Shown: positions 57,071 to 64,000 of the stretch, one piece after another
How positions within the stretch are numbered: the stretch's first letter is position 1
Layout: every line of letters starts with the position of its first letter
Source: Spirodela intermedia
Taxonomy: Eukaryota > Streptophyta > Magnoliopsida > Alismatales > Araceae
Assembly (NCBI GenBank): GCA_902729315.2
Contig: LR746276.1
Coordinates: 1,412,669-1,476,668, forward strand
DNA length: 64,000 nt
Direction: 5' to 3'
The notes under the pieces: generated by a model
Databases searched by the model: none
The model's input: the letters and a program-made list of their open reading frames with translations, nothing else
Told to the model about the DNA's origin: nothing
Translations under genes and position numbers: made by a program

Positions 57071-58807
57071 AATTAGTCATCTCATTAAACTAATGATTCT
57101 CTTAACTCCACTGCACAAGCCTAGTAGTAATGTTTTTTTTAATTTTTATTTTAGTATTTTTCTTTCATGTGTGCTCTATTTTGTGTTTATGTTTTCTTTT
57201 CTATGTAAAAGGGCCTTGAAGTCTCCATGATCTTGAGATGCTAAGAGAGAGGATCATAAAAGTCTACAAAGAGCTACCTCTATTCTTGTAAATGAAGCAT
57301 CTACCTTTGGTTTGTAAAATTCTACTTGTGTTAATTCTTTCCACATGTATTAGGGACCATGCATAGATGACGTGGGGGGTATGAGTTATTTTTTTACTAA
57401 GTGGAGGGTATCTACTCATAATTTTTTTTCAAGGTTTATCAACCCCATCTTACTGAGTCAATTCACTTAGAAATCTTGAAATTTAGGGTATAGAAGTTAG
57501 GCTATTGCAACAGATTGAGATTATCTTGGAATGGTACAACCATGGGACTTAGATCAACTATGAGGATTTTTATATAATGGATGACCTCTTAGGAGTGGCA
57601 TATCCAATGAGCATCAAAAGAATATGACAAATCAAAAGATTGAAAAATACTATTGGTGTGGATTGTAGAAAATTGAGTGATAGAAAACTTAGACCGATCC
57701 TACTTGGTGTATGGATTCTCATTGATCAAAAAGTTTCTTTTGGGGAATAATGGAAGGATATTGAATCTTAGGTACAGAATGACACCCATATATTTCCTAT
57801 CCACTATATCTTATTCAGTCCCTATATCTAATCTAATCATACCATTTTATCTCTTTATAAGACCCAAATCTACCCTTCAGATTTTCACAATTAGGCCACC
57901 CTCTTTCCACTCATTTTCTTACTTACTCATGATGTTGTTACCCCAAATAGAACTTATTCTTTTCATATGTCATTTATTTCTCTTCATAATCATCTTTCTC
58001 AATATTCCCTCATCTTATTCTAAGTTGTATATATTGGAGTTAAGATTCTCATTTATTAAAAAAAAAGAGAAAGAAAAAAGAAAAAGAAAAAAAAAGAGGA
58101 AAGAAAAGAAAAGGATGAGGAGAATAGAGGAAAGAAAAAGTCATAGAAAAGAAGAGATCAATAGGGAATTCTTTTGTCTACTTATTCCATGTTCTTAAAT
58201 GACATTATGTAACTCTTTTCAATCCAAATATTTTAATTTGAGAGCATAATGATCATGAGTGAAACTTAGCCAATGGTTACATAACTTATCATTACCACTA
58301 CATTAAACTATGCCCTTCAGCCCATGACCTACCTTATTAGTGTATTGTCTTCTCCATTTCCTCTATTCATCTCACCTTTCTTGTATCACATTTTTTTATC
58401 CACTTTCATTTTGTACCACAAGAAGGAGATGCCTTTGTACTGATTTCCTTAAATAGAAGGAACGTTAAAGAGAATTCTTAAACACCAAGTAGCCATCATA
58501 TATGAGAGAGAGATATCTATTTAGAGGGGGTTAGGATTAGACACATCATTGAAAGGTGAGAATCTTTTCATGCCTATAGTATCATACCTAGAGATATGCT
58601 CATTATCCTTTATTGCCCGTAGCTCTTTCCAAAAACTCCTAAGAGGTTGACCATGATAATAAAATCTAGACTTCCATGAGTTGTGATCAATACTTTGAAC
58701 ACTTCTTGTCTTCATATTTCAAGATTAAAAAGTGAAAGGATAATTTAAGAAGAACTTAAAGGAAATTGCTAAGGGACTAGCAATGAGTAAAGTAGGGGAT
58801 ATTTGAT
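57071..58807. other. 3' internal region of the second Athila-like element
   Basis: AT-rich with a long A/G tract (58056-58135) and the AAGGGACTAGCAATGAG phrase at about 58771. The 173-codon frame at 57677-58198 is hydrophobic then Lys-rich through the purine tract. I see no env or other domain and do not call it a gene. Confidence 0.4.
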
Positions 58808-59518
58808 AATTATAAATTAGTAGTTATATCTATGTATTAATATCTTATATATAGATACTAATTAATGGGTAAAAAATATAATTATACATGTGTTACCAAC
58901 TCATTATGACATTCATAATATTTTATCATTTAAGTCATAATCAATATTGTTTTATTTATTTTATTTATATTATGAGACTAACTCCACTTGACTTTTATGA
59001 AGTCAAGTGGTGATTTTCTCACATTTCTTGATAACTATTTTATTGCAAGGACTTAGGCAAGCTTTTATTATGAGTTGGAAGTAATGGAAGAAGTCCAAGT
59101 CTTTAGCCCAAGAAAAAGCTTAAGTCTTATGAAAAAGGCTGGCCTAATATGTTTATAGGCTCAAAAGAAGGTGTCTCATTGGCCTAGTCCATTTGAACTT
59201 AAAAGGACAATCAAGAGATGAGATCTAGGCCATCTATCTTTAGGTGCCTTCTGATAAGATTAAGAGAAGGATTAGAGTGTCGCCCTCATAGAAGAATCTG
59301 ACCTGTTTACCAAGAGAGTTGATTATTAATCATAACCATCTATTGGAGGGGCTTAATTTTCGAGAGGATTAATATTGGAGGGCGCTTTTTGGCTCTCTCT
59401 TTAGTAGTGACTAGCCGATGGAAATATGGGAGAAATCAAGGCCTAGTCAATGGCATTCTCATGCCTAAGATCATTGTGAAGAAGAGATTACCTAGAGCAC
59501 ATCAAGATTGTCATAGAT
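58808..59518. other. Possible 3' LTR and flank of the second Athila-like element
   Basis: Begins TGATAATTATAAATTAG. No open frame is recognised, and no partner LTR is found in the window. Confidence 0.3.
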
Positions 59519-61248
59519 TGATGTCTTCATTATCATGAGATAATAATTAATAAATAATTTAATTTTAGCCTTAACTCATGATAAATAGACTTATATTAGT
59601 GTTAAATTATGAAAAGTGATTTTCAATTGATTAATATGATTTTTTAACTAATTATGTGAATTTATATAATTTTTATAATTCTATTTTTGAGATAAATGAA
59701 GAAAAAGAAAATAAAATAAAAAGATAGAAAAAGGTGGGGACCTAACAACCAGCTGGGCTCACAAGTGGGTCGGAAGCATAGTCAAGGTGGAGCCGTGAGC
59801 AAGGGCTTGAGCGACTATGGACCGATGGGGGTACGTGTGCACCACTCTCTTTCTACGTCATTGATGACCAGTTAGTTGTGGGGCAAGGAGTGGTTGTACA
59901 CGCGAGAAAGGGACTCATTACTTCTAAATTTAATATTACTATATATTTATCAAAAACTTTGACGTACAATTGATGTGAGACTAAACTGATAGTCACACCT
60001 TCCTCGAAATGGTTTTGATTATTTTTATATCTTAAATACCCTTTAGTTATAATAGGGATATACTATGATGATGTCACTTTATAAGGGTATTAGAGTACTT
60101 ATTTCAATCTCTCTCATGCAGGCAGATGACAGACATAGGTTTGAATCCTATTAGAGCCAAAACATGTATTTTTATCTAATTAAATCATGACTTTTTTGTA
60201 GATCACCGATGAAAGATTAAGTTGCTAGAATCACTTGATCATTAACAAAAATCTCATCAATGTGATTTGTAGAGTATTGTTACTAAAATTATTAAATGAT
60301 TCATGATAAAAGGATTGTAAATTCATCAAGTGAAGCATCTCCAATTGACCGATGAACAAGTCATTGTCAAGAAGAGGACGATCCATTAGGAGATGAGTTG
60401 TCACCTCTTGAAAACATACTAGATGCAATGAAAAGGATGAAGCTCCCTAACATGCACCTCACCTTCAACCAGCTACTCTCCATCGGATGACAACTACTAG
60501 AGAGCCGAAAAGTTGTCGTTTTTCTATTCCGCCGGGTGACAACTACTAGAGAGCCGTAAAGTTGTCATTTTTCTATTCTGTTAGGTGACAACTACTAGAG
60601 AGCCATAAAGTTGTTGTTTTTCTATTCTGCTAGGTGACAACTGCCAAAGATGATTCGACGACCCATTTTATCAATCTCTAGACTTTGCAAGAAGATCTAG
60701 AGATTGCCCACGTCGTCTTTGTCTAAGTAGAGCAACATCGGAATTATGTTTTCTTACTTTCAACTTGATTTTCACTTCATTTAGTGATAATTTATGTGAT
60801 TTAAATATATCAAACTATTCTTCATTCAATTATGATTCTTTTGACTTTTACAAATCTTAATTTGATCAATTAAATTATCTATAATCGATAACATAAGAAT
60901 CATCAGGGGAACTATATTTTTGCTTGATTCACGTTCGTTAAGTGCTGATGTCATCCTGACATCTGCACCCTTATTTCTCTTTTTCATGAATTTTAAATAT
61001 TTTTTATTTTTATTTTTTAGTGTAAAATTCATAAAAAAATATATTCTTTGATAATTGTTTTTAAAATTATCTGATATTATATTACATTCCCTAATCGACT
61101 TGGAAAATTTTCACTATTTTTTAAATTTTTATTAAATTATAATTGATATTTGTTCAAAAATACTTCTAAATTTCTTAAAATTAATATTTTCTAGTTTTAT
61201 AAAATTTTAAATTTATGTGATTTATTATACAGTGACTAAGTCATGTCA
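59519..61248 (+). mobile_element. LTR family A, copy A7 (solo LTR)
   Basis: Starts TGATGTCTTCATTATCATGA and ends GTGACTAAGTCATGTCA, 1730 bp. Flanks TAGAT (59514-59518) and CAGAT (61249-61253) differ by one C/T transition, so a decayed 5-bp duplication is likely. It is longer than A4 because a stretch near 60476-60645 repeats a phrase GACAACTACTAGAGAGCCG-AAAGTTGT three times. Confidence 0.8.
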
Positions 61249-61914
61249 CAGATCATGCATCACTCGACTTAAGACTGACGCACAATGAGATTTGTGCAAG
61301 ATCTAGATTTAGGGTGTGCTTATAATCCTCTTCATGGATAGATTAACTCTTAGTTTAGAATAATTTTATCATTTATTCTATCATTTCATTGCATTAGATC
61401 CATTCTCACCTCTTTGTTACACTTTCATTTCCCTTCTCTTCATCCCTTTTTTAGATTTAATTCTATCCTTCACGATCTCAAGTAAATATATATATATATA
61501 TAAGAAATAAAATAAGTAAAATTCTTACTCTCGTTACCTATACTCCTTGAGGATTGACCCTAACTTATCTTAAACAGAAGAGTAAGGCTTTATAAATATT
61601 ATTTGTATGAACTTGATTGCATCACGACAACATATCCAACCTCTAAATTTAGTTTGTCATGTTCAACCCCTATCTTACCCTCTTTACTCATTAGATTAAT
61701 TAAGATAGTGGAAATATAGATAGTTTTAGATAACCCCACTTATGGCTTACTACATCCTAAGTTTAGAGTTATCAAATAGTACTATTTCTGGGGAGAAAGT
61801 ATTTTGATTGTGTTAATGCCTTCAAGCCCGGCATTAACCATGCTAGGCTTGGTGGGCCTCCAGCAAGTGTGGCCCAATAATATGAGCCGAGCCATCTTTT
61901 AGGAATCTTGTGTG

Positions 61915-61951
<37 letters not shown>

Positions 61952-62339
61952 ACGAGCTATGAGGGATCCTCCACAAGTTCACCTCCGTTAATCCTTCCCA
62001 CCCCGAGGCAAATCATAGGTACGCGATGCTAGATGAGATCTCTAGGCTCAAGTGGGTGCGAGAGTAGAGGCCTATGGTTGGTGTCATCTCCTTTGACATG
62101 GATGAGGCAAAGGACAAGAAGTAGTGCTTCACCCAACGTAGAGAGAAGTTGGCACCGACCTTTGGGCTACTCAAAACTAGGCTGGAGCAATGATCCACAT
62201 CGTGAAAAACCTCAGCTTTTGTGAGGTTTGCCATTTGGTGATGAATTTAGCATCAAAAGCTTTCTGTTGGGTAGTGATTGTCAGGGACCAGGCTCTATTC
62301 ATAATTGACATTCATAATATTTTATCAACTCATTATGAC
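61249..62339. other. Unclassified DNA with GA microsatellite and a broken coding-like piece
   Basis: A GA run lies at 61919-61948. At about 61980-62170 the plus strand, with stops, reads pieces such as HPEANHRYAMLDEISRLKWV and PMVGVISFDMDEAKDKK, which look like decayed protein sequence, perhaps of retroelement origin. I do not recognise the family. Confidence 0.4.
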
Positions 62340-63272
62340 TGTCATCGGGATTTTAAAGATAATTGATAATATTTATTTTACCAGATAATAATTGATTATT
62401 ATCTTTATATCTTTAATAGTGATATGTGCAAGAACTTAAGTTCTAGCATTGTGGCCTTTAGGAGCTGTTGGATCAAATGAGCTTAGTCACATGGCATGTT
62501 GAGCAACATAGGATCAACCTACCACGAACTATTGCCGATTAAAAACTTAAGTTTCGAGTACCATGGTACCTTTTTAGCTGTCGGATCATCCTTTAGGGTT
62601 ATGTGTGTGCTGAGCAGCATTGGATTTGTGAACCGCCAATAAATCACTTTACACATTTGGTATCATGGTAGTTCACCAGCCGCAGGATTTGGCTAATTTG
62701 ATGAGGTGGCTCACTGTATACTACTAGATCCCACTGCAGTTTAGATGGTTGCATTGAAACAAACAAAAATATTTAGTCCCACATCAGAAATATTTCAAAT
62801 GCATATGCCAAATATAAATCAAAGCTACACCCTCTCAGCAGAGATCCCTTCTCCTGAAATAAAATAATGTCCAAGACCATCTTGGGAGAAGACAAAAAGG
62901 TGGTCCACCCTTGAGCATGCACATGTGTATGAATGCTCCTTGTCCCACAACTAGTTGGTCACCAGGATGTGGAAAGGGAGTGATGCACGTGCACAGAGTG
63001 AGGCCTTCACCACTTGAGCCCAGGTTGTGGCTCCCCTAGTCTGGGTCTACCCACTTAAGTGCTGCCCCACCTCCAAGTTAGATGTCGAGTGTTGACTTGC
63101 CAATAGTTGGATGATTTTTATATTTTATTATTTTTATTTTGATAATAAAAAATTATGCTAAGTATTTTAACTTCAGACTTTTAAATTAACAATATATCTT
63201 ATATTTATTCTACAAGTTAATAAAATCAAATCAAATAATAAAACAAATCAAAACACATATATCTAGCTTTAA
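62340..63272 (+). repeat. Dispersed repeat family B, copy B2 (about 933 bp)
   Basis: Direct repeat of 42815-43752, about 19.5 kb away, similar along its length with many transitions. No coding potential. Confidence 0.7.
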
Positions 63273-64000
63273 CACAACACAAAATAGAGGTTAGGCAATT
63301 AGTTTCAAATATATTTGTAGATTAATATCCTTAATTGGTCTTGCAAGTTAAATTTCAAATTTTTGTAAGCACACGCTATAACTATTTTGAGCAATTAACC
63401 TTTTATCAAGATAAAGAGAACAATTAAAATTATAAGTATATTTAATTAACTAAATTATATAAAAAAAATTGTGAAAACATTCAATGCTCTTAAAAAGAAA
63501 CTTTTATCTTGAGGTAGATTTTGCTCAAATAAACTTGCCACATTTAACAAAGAAAGTTAAATGACAAAATTCAATGGATACTATTCAAGACAATTTCTCT
63601 TAAATTCGTTTCAAATTTCCTCAATATGTCTGCACAAAATTCTTTAGAGCTCACTTATCTTGTTCTTCAAAATCTCTCTAAATAATTGGCTAGTATCCAT
63701 GTCACCTTGTCTTCTACAAGTAAACTCAAGAAAGTAAAAGCATTTTCATTAAAAATAGCATGTAGAAAATTGTTCAACGCTCAAAATTCCTCGATAATAG
63801 TGCCATTTGATGAGTTAGATTTTCTACAAGTTTCATTAGTCCTTAATCTCCTCAATGAAAAATATTATGAGTTATGTTTTAATTTGATTCATGAAATACT
63901 CATAGATAGTAATGAGTCAAGTTGTCTCCAATAATTGATACTCATTTTGGACTTACTATTTAATACTCATTCTAGTTGATAAACTCGATTTAGAGGTTAG
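63273..64000. other. AT-rich end of window, no supported gene
   Basis: A short plus-strand frame (63686-63934, 82 codons) has no recognised domain. Nothing else is seen. Confidence 0.35.

Noticed and set aside
57677-58198. 173-codon frame as a possible env-like gene
   Set aside because: Hydrophobic stretches are typical of AT-rich DNA, the C-terminus is an A/G tract, and no signal peptide, cleavage site or fusion-type motif is seen.

Overview
This window is nuclear DNA from a flowering plant. Spliceosomal GT-AG introns, chloroplast- and gamete-type plant genes, a FAR1-family factor and plant LTR retrotransposons all say so. Several coding regions are very GC-rich at third codon positions (FRS gene, the 4.3 kb gene, the ECA1-like pair) while introns and intergenic DNA are AT-rich. 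That contrast suits a monocot, probably not a grass, but I cannot name the species. GA/CT microsatellites are unusually frequent near genes.

Gene-rich left third (1-23,500). In order: the last exon of an unrecognised gene (334-447, +); a 12-kDa signal peptidase subunit (3026-3316, -) with a 5'UTR intron; a single-exon plant protein of unknown function (4334-5236, +); two nearly identical, divergently transcribed ECA1/prolamin-like secreted proteins in a large inverted repeat (6289-6723, - and 7286-7717, +); an eight-exon plastid-type ribose-phosphate pyrophosphokinase (11072-15376, +); a FAR1-related transposase-derived factor (18007-20304, +); and a four-exon DnaJ-type zinc-finger (BSD2-like) gene (21022-23466, +). 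These are unrelated housekeeping and regulatory genes, not a pathway cluster.

Transposon-rich right two thirds (about 24,000-64,000). A decayed Ty1/copia pol lies on the minus strand at 24.1-25.45 kb. One LTR family, called A here (about 1.6 kb, starting TGATAAGTC and ending CACGTCA), occurs at least seven times on both strands. Three copies are nested inside each other at 37.4-42.4 kb with recognisable 5-bp target-site duplications. Another copy was split by a Ty3/gypsy element (27212-35185) that has two about 2.1-2.4 kb LTRs, a tRNA-iMet-type primer site, gag, protease and integrase, but no reverse transcriptase or RNase H. Two broken Ty3/gypsy elements of Athila-like type lie at 46.1-54.5 kb and 55.3-58.8 kb. 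The first has recognisable gag, protease, RT, RNase H and integrase, and its gag is split by an LTR-A copy. A second dispersed repeat family, B (about 0.93 kb), is at 42.8 and 62.3 kb.

No CRISPR, rRNA or tRNA gene is supported. I did not find a convincing new biological system. The most unusual items are the near-identical inverted ECA1-like pair, the three-level nest of LTRs, the RT-less gypsy element with a variable minisatellite in its LTR, and an intron made of an about 80-bp tandem repeat.
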